Source: Arachis hypogaea
Lineage: Eukaryota; Streptophyta; Magnoliopsida; Fabales; Fabaceae
Assembly (NCBI RefSeq): GCF_003086295.3
Contig: NC_092047.1
Span: forward strand, 117,158,449-117,222,448
Direction of reading: 5' to 3'
DNA: 64,000 bases
Part shown: in pieces, positions 23,525 to 36,088 of the stretch
Layout of the letters: the number at the start of each line of letters is the position of its first letter
How positions within the stretch are numbered: position 1 is the first letter of the stretch
Program-made: the position numbers and the translations under genes
The notes under the pieces: generated by a model
The model's database searches: none
The model's input: the letters and a program-made list of their open reading frames with translations, nothing else
Told to the model about the DNA's origin: nothing

Positions 23525-24908
23525 CTCATAAATATAATAGCGACGTGAGTCATACATGAGACAAAAACAATATATATTAGAGTAGTAGGCAACTTGCTAG
23601 AGATTTCTTTCAGTACCACGCGGCGGCTGAGTGGCACTTCTAGTCTAGTGCTAATTCATGGTGACAAATGTATATATGTTTGGCACTGCCACATTCTTGC
23701 AATATAATTATTCAAAGGCTAAAATGATTATGTTTATGGTTATCGGTGCCAAGCTCTCCATCATTCTGCTTTATTGCTTTTAATTAGTAATCACTTTCTA
23801 TCTATTTCCTTCTCTAATTTCCAGTTGCACAAACGTCCTTTCTATCAACATGTTTTTGCCAATCACATGATCGATCTTATCTGTACTTATTCATAGTTAA
23901 AGACTCATATGTGACCTAATTATCTCACATCCATGCATTATTTATGATAAAAACTTCCTCTTGAAATGTTTTGAATACCACAATCATCATTTCTCTTTTT
24001 CTTTTTCCAAATATGCCAAAAGTAGGGATAAGTCATTGTACTAATTAAAGTTGTGTTTTACTCCTATACATGTGCCTTGGTTACATTCTTCAATGATTTT
24101 GAATACTTTTCATTATTTAAAAGAAAATAATTTTTTATTGTTGAAGAAGATACTCAATTATGTAAATACATGAAGTGAATTTTGGTTCTGAAGAAGTTAC
24201 AGGTTGGAGATGTGTGCCTTTTGGTGCATATCAAGTGACAAGAAACACTTTAGGCCTTTAGTATATAATTAAATAGTGATTAGTGGTAGAGTGACAGGGC
24301 AATGCAAGTGGCCATGAATTTCCAAGCCCAAATCAAATCACTGTGATAATGTGTCTAGTTTTGTTAGTCAAGGCAAGATTTTCAGTGGTGGTGAGTTGGT
24401 GACTGCCACAACATACAACCACTTAATTAGAAGGATTTGGACTACCGCCCACTGATTTTATTATTAGAACATGTGACTGAAGTCTGAACCCTTCATTGAC
24501 ACCAAATGGCAGAGAATGTACTATATACATTAGTACCGTGTTGTTGTAGCCAAGTATTTCCATTTGCCATAACAAGTTAGAACTAGATATATACACATCA
24601 AGTATGCTTGGCTTGTGTGTGTTGATTGCAGTCAATGGCATTCTTCAGGAGACAAGATAAGAATTTGTTCATCGAATCCATTCACAAAAGAGATGATTAA
24701 TCATCAGGGAAATCAGAAAAACCATTTGATACTGTGCATGGAATTCTTGCACAGTTCAAATTTAGAATTCACAATATGTTGATCACTACAGTAACAACAA
24801 GGATACAGCATCATATATGTAACTTGTACTTTATTTTCATTCACATCCAGCAAAGCTTATTTATAATATATATCTGAATTCATAAGTAACCTTATACATA
24901 CTAATTTC
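23525..24908. other. Intergenic region downstream of the receptor kinase
   Basis: No gene, RNA or repeat was confidently seen. The part nearest 24908 should hold the receptor's 3' untranslated sequence. Confidence 0.5.
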
Positions 24909-26946
24909 TTATAACTCAACAATTTCACTACTATCCGTAGTAGCAGAAACAATTTCTAATCCCCTGGCAAGCATGTCAGAATGATCAATAGACTCATGCT
25001 TCTCTTCCCATACATTGGTCATGCTGTTGTAAACTTGAAGCATTGTTGGCCTATCATCTGGAAAAGGCTGAATACACTCACAAGCAACTTTGACAAGAGT
25101 AAACACTTCATTTTCAAATCCTTTCCCAATAAGAGACTTGTCAATTGCATCATAAATAGTTGAAGGGTCAACAGATAAGTCAGCAGTGTTAGATAAACAC
25201 ACCAATTCCTCCAATGTTTTTCCGGTGACCAGCTCAAGAAGCACACTACCAAGATCAAAAACATCCTTCTTGCCATCCTCTACATAAAATGCCATGCCTA
25301 GATCATCATGCTTGTTGGGGTTCATAAACTTAGCCTCTCCAAAATTTGATAGTTTTGGTTCAAAACTCTCATCAAGCAAGACACACTCAGAAGATACATT
25401 AAGATGGACAACATGCCAATTGCAAGTGTTATGAAGCCAAGATAAGGCTCTAGCCATACCAAGTGCAATCTTGATCCTCTGTGGCCATGTCAATATCAGA
25501 GCCTCAGATTCCACAGGATGCAACCATTTGGAAAGTCTTCCATTTGATGTATATTGGTACACCAGAATCCTTTCCTTATTATCCACACAGAATCCAAGCA
25601 GAGGAACTATGTTTCTGTGTTGAAGCTTCCCAAGAATCCTTATCTCTAAAAGAACTTCTCTCTCAAACAGTTGAGAATCTGATAGCCTCTTAACAGCAAG
25701 GTGCCAACCATTAGCTAGTACTCCCTCATACATTATTCCCATTTTTCCCACCCCTATGGCATTGTCAATAGAAAAGCTTTCGGTAGCATCATTGAGTTCT
25801 TCTAAGTTCATAGTGGATGTCAATCTTTCCACTAGTACCGCTATCTGTGGATTCAACTCAAAACAGTCATGATTTTTCTATGAAAAGTGATGAAGACTAA
25901 GTTCCATTCATTTCTTTGGATACTATAAAACAGGACAAGACAGAACCGAACACATTTATTTTGGCAACCCATTACATTCCATATTCTTATAACATGGCAA
26001 GATGAGACAAAGGGGGTGGTTGAGGGAGTACCTGTTGGGTTCCATTGTGTTGCAAGTGCAGAGGTAGCAGTTGGCGTATGTGATAAACAAGCGGTCGCAT
26101 CTTCCACCTTATGAGGGAACAAACATATTTCAATGTATCTGGGTGGTTGAATTTGGCGGGCTTCATGTGTTTCCTAGTCCTAGAAGAAGAACGGAAGCAC
26201 ATAGTGCGCACAACAACACAAACGATGAAGGAGAAAACAAAAGCAAGGAGGAGGGCAACCTTAAATGTTAGGTGCAGGTGCAGGTGGAGGTGCTTGTGCG
26301 AGGAGCACGGTAACAAAGAAGGCCCTCCACAAAGCCCTCTATTATTACCATAGCTAACACTTCGACCACTTGGGAAGTTAGGTACTGGTCCTGACAACTC
26401 ATTATTGGTCAAAGACAGTGTCTTAAGCCTGCGGAGACTCGCAAATTCTGGTGGGATTCCACCACTGAGCTTGTTGTCATCAAGCTTGAGATAATTCAGG
26501 AAAGTGCAGTTAGCCAAAGATGGTGGAATCTCTCCGCTGAACATGTTACTTGAGAGATCAAGGGTGGTAGCATAAGTGAGGATTGATGATATATCAGAAG
26601 GGATGTGTCCCGATAAGTGGTTTATAGAAAGGTCCAAGCCAGTCAAAGATGAACAATTCCGAATGCCCCGCGGGAACTCCCCCTTGAGACCCATGTTCGA
26701 TAGTTTCAGATTGAGCACTCTATTTTCATCGGGATGCCAGCAATCAACACCAGTAAATCTACATATGAAACCTTCGGTGTAGTTGCTGAAGTCCCAGGAT
26801 TGTAAGTAGTTATCTGGATCTTCCAAGGACTCCTTGATGGATTTCAAACAGAATATATCTGTGAGAGTAGCATGGCCTGGTGTGAAAACGGTGGCGAGCA
26901 AGAAACACAAGAAGGCTTGGATGATGTACAGGAGAATAATACCCAT
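24909..26946 (-). CDS. LRR receptor-like pseudokinase (BIR2-like), two exons
   Basis: This is a plasma-membrane receptor-like protein related to the BIR2 group, which in Arabidopsis binds BAK1 and restrains immune receptor complexes. Exon 1 is 26946-26032 and exon 2 is 25844-24909 (GT-AG, phase 0), giving 616 aa, close to the family size of about 600. A signal peptide covers about 1-27. The LRR N-cap contains DIFCLKSIKESLEDP, about four LRRs follow to about residue 195, and the membrane segment is LLLAFVFSFIVCVVV. The kinase domain keeps a Gly loop (GVGKMG) and the ATP Lys (LAVKRL). HRD has become HLN (HVVHLNVSSE), DFG has become NFG (LSNFGEAKF) and the APE segment is missing, so catalysis is not expected. 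The frame is complete, so this is probably a working signalling scaffold. A broken paralogue lies at 36130-39441. Confidence 0.88.
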
Positions 26947-27134
26947 TCTTTTATTGATATCTTGGTGACTGTCTCTATGTAATGGAATGTAGGATTAATT
27001 GATGAGAAAGTTCTTCACAAGGGAACTCACATGATTACATCAAGTTTCCTACCTCATTGCTTGGACTTGGAGCCAAAAAGAAAAATACACTTCTGGTTGA
27101 CTCTTGAGTCTTGACCAAGATACATATTCCATCC

Positions 27135-27752
27135 TAGCAACGCAAACGGACCTAAATTCGCCGGACTGACCCGCGTAACCCGCGTAACCCGTCAAAAAAG
27201 GCGGGTTGGCCTGGAAAATTGGAATTATCAAATAGTAAAAATCTGCCTAACTCGCACCGCTTAAATCGCGGACTTTAGCAGGCTTTGGCGAGGCGGGGCG
27301 AGCTTTCTCGCTGGACTTAGTATTCTTTTGGCAAGAGGTATTTTTATAATTTTTTTTTGCCAAAACCCAACTTACAAGAGAATGAGGATGAAAATTGAAT
27401 GTTTTGGATTATGTTTATTTTGTTTTAGAAACAATATTTATAATTACAAAGACTTTAATGTTTGTGAATATAAAAATTATAATTTGTTTATATTTTTAAA
27501 AATTATAATAGTTAAAAGTAAAAAACATAAGAGATTTTTTTATGCATTTATATATATTATTTAATAGTTAAAAGTAAAAAAAAAAAGAGAGAGAGAGGAT
27601 ATTTGGCGGGCTTAGCCCGCCAGTCCGCCAGCCCGCCGTTAGGCGGGGCGGGCTGGGATTCTGGAACCACCTCACTAGGCGGGGCGGGGCGGGCCAGCCC
27701 GCCAAAGAGCAGGCTTCTCGTGGGACGGGACAGGCTTCCCCGCTTGCCACTA
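27135..27752. mobile_element. GC-rich-ended non-autonomous element (hAT-like?)
   Basis: The two ends are strikingly GC-rich, with repeated CCCGC/GCGGG words (27160-27310 and 27600-27750), and the centre is AT-rich. The outermost sequences, CAACGCAAACGG on the left and inverted GTGGCAAGCGGG on the right, are weakly similar. Dense subterminal GC words are a feature of some hAT non-autonomous families. I found no convincing 8-bp duplication, so class and exact ends are uncertain. It lies in the upstream region of the receptor gene. Confidence 0.4.
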
Positions 27753-28227
27753 TATGTTTTCTCATTGTATCTTCCAATAATGCTTCTTTCTAGCTCCAAC
27801 TGTCTCATAAGCTGATAAGCGGCCCACAATCGTCTTTCCTTCTAAATTAAAATAAAAGTGACTTTTAATAAATATAAAAGGATAAAATATACTTTTTATT
27901 TCTTGAAATTAGGCAAAAATTTTAAAAATATTCTTAAGTTTTAGCTGTTGGGGGTATATTTCATGTAAATAAAAATATTTTAGGACAAAATCAAAATAAA
28001 ATAAAACTTATGAATATTTTTAAAATTTTTGTCAAACTTCAAAAACAAAAAATATGCTTTACCCAATATAAAAAGTAATGCCACTATACTATCGACAAAA
28101 TTTATTATTATTTGTCTATTAAATTTTAAATTTTAATATTTAAATTATAAATTCTAATAATATAAAAATTAAAGTGTTAGTTTAAAGTTTGATTAATATT
28201 AATAAAAAATATAAATTTTGTATTATA
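27753..28227. other. AT-rich intergenic region
   Basis: No gene or clear element; decayed repeat-like AT-rich sequence. Confidence 0.45.
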
Positions 28228-28740
28228 AACTTGTTTGGGTATTATTAAATTGATAGAAAAAAAATTTTGAATAAAAAAATACTTTTTCTTTTTTTTAATG
28301 TGTTTTACAAAATTTTAGTACTAAAAGTAAAAAAACTAGAATAAAGCATTTTTTTTAAAAGTTATAATTTATAATTTTTAAAAAGATTCTTTTTTTACTT
28401 GAAAGAAAGATATGTTTAACATAATAAATAAATTAAAAATATATTTTTATATTATTATATCCAAACATAATTATTAGATAAAAAATATTTTTATATGAAA
28501 TATCTAAATATAAAATTATTTTTATTTTCAAAAAAAATCTTTAAAAAAATAAATTTTTTAGTGTCTATAAAAATTATGCCTAATTTGTCTAAAAATAGAG
28601 ATAAAATAAGGTGAGACCCACCTTTTATGTTTGAATTATATGAGTGAAATATAAGCAGTTAAGCACTATAAAAGATACCTTTAAAAAAATCACTTGAAAA
28701 AAAAAATCTTTTTTATAAAAATTTATCTAAATAAGCTCTA
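28228..28740. mobile_element. Divergent copy of the Harbinger/Tourist-like MITE family
   Basis: It runs from ACTTGTTTGGGTATTATT to TTTATCTAAATAAGCTC and matches, word by word, the outer MITE at 16599-17366 without its inner insertion. Examples are AATGTGTTTTACAAAATTTTAGTA against AACGTATTTGGCAAATTTCTAGTA. Many substitutions mark it as an older copy. An extra stretch of about 120 bp (about 28553-28675) looks like a further insertion. Confidence 0.6.
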
Positions 28741-29297
28741 TTTCCCAAATAATAAAAATTACAAAAATTATGTTTAGTAGACAATTTTAACATTTAAAAT
28801 AATTTTAGTAAATATAAATACTTATTAATAATAAATTTATATTAAATTGTTTAGCATTCAAAAACACAAATTAATTTTAAAAACTATGTTCACAACCATT
28901 TTAAAAGGCTTCTTAACTTTTGAATGAGCTTCTTTTTTTTCCAATAAATTGATAGCTACAGCAAATAGCCCAACAGCGGAATAAGTCCACACGCGCAATT
29001 GATATATTTATGTCAGTCAAATTGTTAATGTCCCAGAGTCTCACATTGTTTGATATATAATTGATATTAATTAACTAACAGAAAATGGTGCGAAATATTG
29101 AGCGCTATTAACTAATAGAAGTAGTCACCAAAAAAAAACTAATAGAAGAGATATTTTTTAAATGCAATATACAAGAAGGATAGAATATATTTAGCTCTAA
29201 ATATACTGTTACATTTTTGCGCTCTAGTTATACCCGCTTCATTCTGTAGCGTTAGTGGTTTAATTAATTTTCTATTAGCATGGTTAAGAAAGTTATC
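28741..29297. other. Intergenic region before the LINE
   Basis: No gene was seen. It ends in the 16-bp LINE target duplication starting at 29298. Confidence 0.45.
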
Positions 29298-29342
29298 AAA
29301 TGCTATAGATTTCGATATGATTGTACTCCGTACTCAAAGAGA

Positions 29343-30853
29343 ATGAGAGAAGGAGAAAGCGGGGGCGAGCGGTTGAGGGTGAAACAGGGTGAGAAAGATG
29401 GTCATGCCATCGGAAGAGATAAGGGGGAGAGCGTGGGTGGGTGTGTATCCGGTGTTAAGGAGGATTCTTCTCGAGAGGGGTTAGGAAAGCCATCCAAGGT
29501 TTCTTTTAGAGATAAAGTCATTGGTGCAGAAAAGTCCAAGGCCTTTGCATTAGTAGGGTCTTTATCTGGGGATGGTATCGCGACGGTGACAGGTAAGCAG
29601 GGTGATTCTCGTCCACCAAGTGTCAGTTTTACCAAGGAGGCAAAGAGCTGTCTAGCTGAACCTTATAAGGAAGCCATCGTGACCAAGGTGCTGGATAAGT
29701 ATTATGGCTACACGGCTCTCATGCATAAGCTCCGGATAGTATGGCGCATCAAAGGAGGGTTTGATTTGTTGGACGTGGGATTTGGATATTTTTTGGTTAA
29801 ATTTGATATTGCTGGGGATCGTGAGAAAGTCATTCTTGGTGGTCCGTGGTTGATAGACGGTCACTATGTTGCAGTAAAGCCATGGGATGTGGATTTTAGG
29901 CCATGCTAAAAATCCTTTGGATCAATGTTGGTATGGATTCGAGTCTCGGAACTTCCAATTTGGTGCTACCAGGAACAAGCAATGCTGCGAATTGCTTCTG
30001 TAATTGGGATTCCGGTGAAAGTAGATTTGGCTACTAAGCTTGCAGAAAGAGGAAAATATGCCCGAGCTTGTGTTCAAATTAATCTTGAGTTGCCTGTAAT
30101 CAAACATATTATAGTGGAGGGTGTGACTTATGAAGTGGAGTACGAGAGTTTACAGTTGATTTGTGCTACTTGTGCACGGTATGGGCATGATAAATCGTTG
30201 TGCATGGAGAAGGAGTCCTTGGAAGGAAACATAAATTCCTTTGGTGATGGAAAAAATAATGAAGCCCCAACACTAGTGCCACACAACAATCATGAGATTC
30301 AAAAAGAGGCTGAATCAGAAGCTCGTGATTTGGGTGAGAAATTAGGAGTTGTTAAAGGGAAGGATGTGGTTACGGAATCATTGGCTCCTCACATGCCTGA
30401 TGGTCTTGTTAATGAGGCATGCATGGATGATGGAGAGGGCTGGCAACAAGTGCTGCGTAAGAAAAAATTTACAATGGGCCAGTCATCAGGTTTGAAGGAT
30501 CAAGATGGAAAGCAGCACAAGTTTGGTTCGAGAAGGGTCCAAGGCCCAATTTGCATGGTGATGGAGGCAAATCAACTGGCATTAGGATGGGGAAGCAAGA
30601 AAAACATGAAATTGCGCCATCTCCATCGCGCAGAACTCCTGCACGTCGTGGAATTTCTCTACGGAAGCGTCCTCGGCCTTCCTCCTTGCAGAACTCGCCA
30701 GTTGATAAAAATGGTGGCACAACGGAGGAAACCTTAGTAGATGGAAGCATGGCAAGTGCAATGTCAGGGTGTCCAAAGGTGGCAATTATTGAGGATCAGA
30801 GTGTGCCAGTACCGCAGGACAAACCACCTATTGAGGTTGGTGATTCTGTTTAG
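29343..30853 (+). pseudogene. LINE ORF1 (gag-like, DUF4283 and zinc knuckle), broken
   Basis: This is the nucleic-acid-binding ORF1 of the LINE. An ATG at 29280 lies in host flank, outside the element, so the first in-element in-frame ATG, 29343 (MREGESGG), is the better start. The DUF4283-type region covers about 29640-30110 (FLVKFDIAGDREKVI, then VLGGPWLIDGHYVAVKPW-like). A CCHC knuckle, CATCARYGHDKSLC, follows at about 30166-30207. One in-frame TAA (29907-29909) interrupts the domain. A frameshift near 30545 moves the C-terminal tail into another frame that ends at 30853. The protein is therefore not made as one piece. Confidence 0.8.
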
Positions 30854-30888
30854 AGTTTATGTTCTTATTTATTCTGTCCCTATTATTT

Positions 30889-33800
30889 ATGGATAGTTTA
30901 AATATGATTGTTTGGAATATTAGGGGTGCTTCTAATAAGTTAGCCCGGGTGCATTGTAAGGAACTTGTTAGGAAATTTAGATCTGTTTTCTTTATTGTGG
31001 TTGAAACTCACTCCCCTTTTCAGCATTTAAAATTATTTTGGGAAAGGTTGGGGTATCACTCTGTTGGTATAGTAGAGGCACAGGGGCACAAGGGAGGTAT
31101 TTGGTTTCTATCCTCTATGAAGGGTGTTTGTTGTAAGTTCATTAATGCTTTTGATCAGGGTGTTACTGTTGAGGTTCACTTTGATAATTTAATTTGGAGG
31201 TGTAGTGGTATTTATGGCAGTCCTCAATTTAATAAAAGGGTTCTCCTTTGGGATTATCTTGTTGCACAATCCATGGTTTTTCAAGGACCTTGGATTGTTC
31301 TTGGTGATTTTAATGAAGTCAAATTTTCTCATGAATCTAAGGGCTGTCAATTTTCTCATCAAAGAGCAGACATGTTTGCTACTTCATTAGGGGATAGTGG
31401 TTTGTTTGATCTAAAGACTATCGGGAGGCAGTTTTCTTGGTACAGAAGGGTGAAAAATTATGTTGACGTGGCAAAAAAGCTTGATCGAGTCTGTATAAAT
31501 AGTAGTTGGTTATCTATCTTTCCAGAGGCTTATGCAGAAGTTTTAAATAGGCTTCAGTCTGATCATTGCCCTATTCTGGTGCGTTGTAAAGGTCGTCCTC
31601 AGCCTAAAGGGAATCGACCTTTCCGATTTGTTGCTGCTTGGGCTACTCATCCTGGGTATAAAGATATTGTGAACCAGTCATGGTGGTCTGGTAATAGAGG
31701 AATTCATGGCAAGCTTTCAGAAGTACAGAAGAATTCACTAGAGTTTAACTCGAAGGTATTTGGTAACATTTTTGTTAAGAAATGTGAATTAGAGCAGCAG
31801 ATTAATTATTTACAAAAGCGTTTGGAAGTGGTGGATAGTATTTATTTGCGTCAGAAAGAGCAACAGTTGCTTGATGATTATAATAATACTCTAGTGCAAG
31901 AAGAGCTCCTATGGTTCCAAAAGTCCAGAGAGCAGTGGGTAAGGTTCGGGGATAGGAATACAAGATTCTTTCATATTCAAACTCTTGCGCGAAGGAAGCA
32001 TAATAAGATTCATGGCCTTTTTCTCAAGGATGGAGTGTGGGAAACTGATCCAGAGGTTCTGAGTCAAGAAGCAGAGTCTTTCTATAAAAGCTTATTATGT
32101 CATTTGGATGATGTTGATTTGGGTTGCCTTGGTGATGTGCCTCTTCCTTCTCTGAATGAGGAAGCTTGCAATAATCTTACGGCACCAGTTACTATGGAGG
32201 AAGTCAAAACAGCTGTTTTTCACATGAACTCTTTTAAAGCTCCAGGTCCGGATGGGTTTCAAGCTTTCTTCTTCAAAGAATATTGGGAGATCATTGGTCT
32301 TGATGTTTGGAAGATGGTTAAGCAGGCATTCTCCGGTGTTACTCTTGATCCGAGAATGTTGGAGACTTTACTGGTTCTCATTCCAAAGGTTGAATCACCA
32401 GTATCTATGAAAGATTTCAGGCCGATTAGTCTCTGCAATGTAGTTTACAAGATCATCACGAAGGTCCTTGTTAATAGGCTTCGTCCTCATCTTGCGGAGA
32501 TTGTTGGCCCGCTTCAAGGAGGATTTATTCCGGGACGAGGAACTCCTGACAACATCATTATTGCTCAAGAAGTCCTCCACTTTATGAAGAAGACTAAATC
32601 AAAGAAAGGTACACTGGCCTTTAAGATTGATCTGGAGAAAGCTTATGACAGAGTTGACTGGAGGTTTTTAGCTCATACCCTTAAGAGCTTTGGTTTTCCT
32701 ATTCCTACACTTAATTTGATTATGAATTGTGTCACTGCTTCTTCCTTATCTATTCTTTGGAATGGGAGTCGTCTGAATGGCTTTACTCCTAGCCGAGGTC
32801 TTAGACAAGGAGACCCTATGTCACCCTATCTTTTTGTATTGTGTATGGAGCGACTGGCATGCTTTATTAGTCATCAGGTTGATTTGGGCTTGTGGGAGCC
32901 GGTTGCTATTTCTAGAGGGGGACCAAGAATATCCTATTTAATGTTTGCGGATGACTTGCTTCTATTCTGTAAAGCTACAAAGAGACAAGTGCAAAATGTG
33001 ATGTTGGTTTTAGAGACTTTTTGCAAAGCATCTGAGATGAAGATTAATGTGGAGAAGTCTAAAGCACTTTACTCCAAGAATGTCTCTGCAACAAGGAAAG
33101 AGGTTTTCACTGGGGTATCCTCTATCAGATTTGTCCAAGATTTGGGCAAGTATCTTGGAGTTACCCTTAGCCATTCTAGGGTGACTCGTTCAGCTTTCAA
33201 TGGTGTCCTGGATAAGATTCGGAGTAGGCTAGCAAGCTGGAAAGGGAGTTTACTCAATCGGGCTGGTAGACTCTGCTTGGTTAATTCTGTTGCCGCTGCT
33301 ATTCCCACGTACCAGATGCAGGTCTCTATTTTTCCCAAAGGAATCATTAGTAAATTGGAGTCTATGATGAGGAATTTTCTTTGGAAAGGACAAGTTGATG
33401 GAAGAGGATTGAATCTTGTTAGTTGGAAGGTACTGGTTACTCCAAAAAAATATGGAGGTTTGGGGATTAGAGATCCTTATTGTGTAAATATTGCTCTTCT
33501 TGGGAAGTTAGTTTGGACTTTTTTCCAGCAGCCAAACAAGCTATGGGTCCAATTATTGGATGCCAAATACCGATCATCTCTATATGACTGTTTTAGTTAT
33601 CCTAAGAACAAGGACTCTCCCATTTGGAGGTGTCTTTGCAAGGCTTGGAAAGTGTTGAAGGATGAGTTTGCTTGGTGTATTGGAGATTTGAACCAGAATT
33701 TTTTGTTTTCTAGCTGGAGGAGAGAAGGACGGTTATCTAATGAGATGGATTATGTCCACATTTCTGATTCGAATCTCCGGATACAGGATATTTGGTCGGT

Positions 33801-34924
33801 TGGTAGGTGGCATTTGGATACTCTTTATTCTCCTTTATCTCAAAATTTGAAAGATAATATTCTCTCTTACAATCCAGATGAACAAGCAGGTCCGGAAGTG
33901 GGTTGGTATTGGAGTGGGTCTGCTGCCAAAGTCTATGACTCACGCAATGGTTACTTGTGGTTGTGTAAGCAGCTGTTTGGTTGGGAGGAGAGGGAGAATT
34001 GGCTTTGGCTTTGGCGTCAGCTTGTTCCGGAAAAGCATAAGTTTTTGGCTTGGTTGTGTCTTAAGGAGGCTCTTCCTACTGCAACTTTTCGCTTTAGAAG
34101 AGGGATGTCGTCATCGGATAGATGTCCAAGATGTCTTTCTAGCCAGGAATCGGTTATACATTGTATTCGGGATTGTCCAAAAGCTCAGCTTGTCTGGCAA
34201 AGGTTGGATATTCCTTGTCATCCTTTGGATTTGAAGAACTGGTTCTTGTATCATAGCAGAGAGCACCCGTTTAAGTTCTTTTCGGGACTTTGGTGGATAT
34301 GGCGAGCAAGGAATAACGACATCTTTAATCCCATGAAACTTGGCCTCCGGAAAAAGTCATTTGTCTGACATTAACTTCAGAAAAGGAGCTTAGAAATATT
34401 TTTGAATTACAACGTATGTCCCTTCCCTCTACTCTAAATGGTTTTTGGAATCCCCATCCATTGGTACTTTTAAGATTAATTGTGATGCTAGTTATTTTGG
34501 TTCGGGTAATAGTGTTGGTTTTGCTTGTGTTATTAGAGATTGTAATGGGAGCTGGCAAAGGGGGTGTTTGGGAATGATTGAGAGTAATAGTATTCTTCAA
34601 GGAGAATTGTTTGCTATTTGGAGAGGATATCTCTTAGCTTGGGATGTGGGTCAACGAGATGTTATTTGTGAGACGGATTGTATGGAAGCATTTAATCTTG
34701 TTACTCAAGATGGTTTTGGGTTTATTGATCCACTGGTGCTCAAAATAAGAGATATCATGCATTGGAATTGGCGTGTTGACTTTCGTTTGATTATGAGAGA
34801 TGCAAACACGGTGGCAGATACTATGGCAAAGATGGCGATGAAGTTACAACTTTCGCATGTGGAGCTTCTTTCACCTTATGAGGAGTTTAAGAGTAGTCTT
34901 AAACGGGACTGTCCCTCTATTTAA
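30889..34924 (+). pseudogene. LINE ORF2 (endonuclease, reverse transcriptase, RNase H) with two late frameshifts
   Basis: This is the replicative polyprotein of the LINE. The frame is open from 30859; likely starts are the ATGs at 30889 or 30904 (MIVWNIRG). The apurinic-type endonuclease shows MIVWNIRG, VVETH, LGDFNEV and SDHCPIL. The reverse transcriptase shows FKAPGPDGF, RPISLCNVVYK, KIDLEKAYDRVDW, GLRQGDPMSPYLF and the catalytic FADD at about 32944-32955. A zf-RVT motif, CPRCLSSQESVIHCIRDCP, follows at about 34123-34180. The first frame stops at 34368. The RNase H domain (CDAS, GELFAIW, ETDCMEAF) continues in another frame to 34924. Both shifts look like 1-nt losses in C-runs (near 34330 and at 34452-34455). 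The second is proven by the sibling copy, which has one more C. The rest is intact. Confidence 0.9.
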
Positions 34925-35000
34925 GCAGTTCCTTGTTTTGTTTCTTTTGTTTTTCTTTGTTTAATTTATTTCAGTCACCGAAAAAAATGCTATAGATTTC

Positions 35001-35927
35001 AATAATGTTTTGTAAACAACTCAAATCAAACAATTATGTAGACAACTATATACATATATAAGAGAGAGAGAAACATGTATGTATAAATATAGTAGAACAG
35101 TAGAGATGTGTATCGAGTCAGAGAGATATCTCTCTCCTTTTTTATTAGTTGTTGATAAGAAATGTTATTATAGTATTTCCCTATAATTTTTCTAAAAAAT
35201 AAACAAATAATGCATATGCGTAAAAATAATTGCACTTCACTTTAGATTGGCTTTTCACTTGATTTTATTCGTCGTTTTTGATAAATTAATAAACATATAT
35301 GTCAATGTACCAACTACCAAGTGCTCCATAATTTGAAATTAATTAATTTCAACTAATGAAAATGAAAATAAATCATATTATTGTACTGCGCGTATCATTA
35401 CAAACATAGACACATATCCAAGCGTTATATAGCTAGAGAATTTGGTTTTTATCCCTAGATGGTAACAGTACTAAACAGAAGAGTAAGAGGAACAGTGAAA
35501 GTAATGTTTATTATAGAGATGACAAGCTAAGGGGTATTAATTTGTGTGTGTAGTAGACTAGTAGTAACTATTTAGTACATGCTTGTGTTGATCCAATCCT
35601 CTCTACTTTATTATAAGAAAGTAAAAAGTAGAAATATGTATTATTGATGTAATTTTTTTCTAAATTATTATTTTATTATTGTGGATTAAAAATTATATTA
35701 AAGTTATGGTAAATTATTATTGAAATATTCATATAAGTGAAAAACATCCTAAGCCAATTAATAGTGAGATTTAAACATACAAATTGGGCAGAGTTGAGAA
35801 AGTGGAGGGAACACTAGAGAGAGAGATCCTGAATGTGATGGTGCTATGCCTTCTGAGTTCACTGGTGGAGTATTGCAAGATCGAGAACAAGTTTTACAGC
35901 AAATGGGGGCCAAAATAAAATAAATAT
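35001..35927. other. Intergenic region between LINE and MITE
   Basis: AT-rich with a short AG-repeat stretch at about 35060-35075. No gene seen. Confidence 0.5.
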
Positions 35928-35936
35928 TATATTATA

Positions 35937-36088
35937 GGAAACATTTCAAGTGCACCGGGGAGTACCGGTGCACCAGTTGTTTTAACTGTTGATTTCAATT
36001 AATATATATTATATATATTTTTTATAATTCAGATCAACGGTTAAAACAACTGGAGCACTGATACTCCTGGTGTACTTGAAATGTTTCC
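35937..36088. mobile_element. Mutator-type MITE, 152 bp, copy 2
   Basis: Same family as 15921-16072 but in opposite orientation: the asymmetric AT-rich centre is the reverse complement. It is flanked by an exact 9-bp duplication, TATATTATA (35928-35936 and 36089-36097). It lies about 40 bp beyond the 3' end of the broken receptor gene. Confidence 0.85.

Larger units (their letters stand above)
29314..34984 (+). mobile_element. Full-length LINE (non-LTR retrotransposon), 5.67 kb
   Basis: An exact 16-bp target duplication, AAATGCTATAGATTTC, is at 29298-29313 and 34985-35000, which fixes both ends. The 3' end finishes in a short A-run after CAGTCACCG. The layout is typical of plant LINEs: a gag-like ORF1 (DUF4283 plus CCHC knuckle), then ORF2 with endonuclease, reverse transcriptase, zf-RVT and RNase H. 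The element is full length but its ORFs carry a stop and several frameshifts. A 5'-truncated sibling lies at 13490-14132. Confidence 0.93.

Noticed and set aside
29280..29342. ATG at 29280 as the LINE ORF1 start
   Set aside because: It lies upstream of and within the 16-bp target duplication, so it is host DNA; the element starts at 29314.
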